A stretch of DNA of 54,840 nt from contig CANEHE010000012.1 in assembly GCA_947427285.1 (NCBI GenBank), forward strand, positions 1 through 54,840, written 5' to 3'. The stretch comes from an uncultured Porphyromonadaceae bacterium. GTDB taxonomy: Bacteria > Bacteroidota > Bacteroidia > Bacteroidales > Muribaculaceae. The translations under genes and the position numbers were made by a program. Shown here piece after piece: positions 54,775 through 54,840 of the stretch. Numbering within the stretch: position 1 is the first letter of the stretch; every line of letters starts with the position of its first letter. The notes under the pieces are model-generated. The model was not told the origin of the DNA. It made no database searches and was given only the letters and a program-made list of their open reading frames with translations.

Positions 54775-54840
54775 GATTGAATTTCACTGGAAAACCCAGG
54801 GTCGGATGACCCCTTGAGCCAGGCTGATTTGCCCCCTTTG
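54775..54840. other. Unexplained non-coding tail, possible edge of an insertion element
   Basis: After the terminator the sequence changes character: a GGGTC-GGAT-GACCC hairpin (54800-54813) is followed by CCTTGAGCCAGGCTGATTTG and a C run to the window edge. No ORF is visible. The 'TGAGCCA...ATTTGCCCC' phrasing resembles the repeated motifs inside IS21-type ends, but this is a weak match from memory. Confidence 0.25.

Overview
The window is a chromosomal segment of a Bacteroidales bacterium. The evidence is the repeated Bacteroidetes promoter form (TTTG, 19-21 bases, TAnnTTTG), type III glutamine synthetase, a serine palmitoyltransferase-type enzyme, an S16 protein with a long Ala/Glu/Lys tail, an EF-G2-like paralogue, and fimbrillin-like (DUF6562-type) surface proteins. 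The style of the surface proteins and a background GC in the mid-40s suggest Muribaculaceae or a close relative; that family placement is inference.

Layout. (1) 1-3462: two tandem surface-protein genes, each a fimbrillin-like domain followed by a beta-helix. The first is cut by the window edge and split by an in-frame TAG where base composition also jumps. (2) 3638-11755, plus strand: a compact run ftsK, lolA, trxB, dCMP deaminase, S41 peptidase, 5-formyl-THF cyclo-ligase, a degenerate hemerythrin-like protein and a LuxR-type regulator, closed by a strong hairpin. (3) 11838-15784, minus strand: tpiA-SPOR protein-folE transcription unit, a pRiA4b ORF-3-like protein and serine palmitoyltransferase. 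(4) 15.9-23.2 kb: a roughly 400-base intergenic region and a 2290-residue secreted GLUG/Ig-like repeat protein, then yqgE. (5) 23.9-27.8 kb, minus strand: Crp-family regulator, dapF and type III glutamine synthetase. Both downstream genes carry lesions: a catalytic Cys replaced by Tyr in DapF and an in-frame TAA in glnN. (6) 27.9-30.3 kb, plus strand: initiator tRNA-Met, an RluA-type pseudouridine synthase, rpsP and a DUF2284 protein. (7) 30.4-40.3 kb, minus strand: glnS, carB, carA and the 1197-residue pyruvate:ferredoxin oxidoreductase, which has a GC-rich internal patch. (8) 40.4-50.4 kb, minus strand: DbpA-like helicase, recG, ispD, fabG, KAS III and TetR as a possible operon, then plsC and apbE-rmuC. 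(9) 50.5-54.7 kb: NlpC/P60 lipoprotein, hemW and an EF-G paralogue lacking the GTPase-catalytic His. The last 100 bases hold an unexplained motif that may be the edge of a mobile element.

Most of the window is housekeeping. The parts most worth a second look are the composite surface-protein locus at the left edge, the giant repeat protein, the lesion-bearing crp-dapF-glnN unit, the patchy composition in nifJ and the EF-G2-type factor. I see no CRISPR array, complete transposon, prophage, defence system or biosynthetic cluster. Five starts were moved inward from the longest open frame where family alignment, signal peptides or overlap with tRNA or neighbours required it (S41 peptidase, SPOR, Crp, rpsP, ApbE); SPT, HemW, PlsC and YqgE starts were moved on similar grounds.
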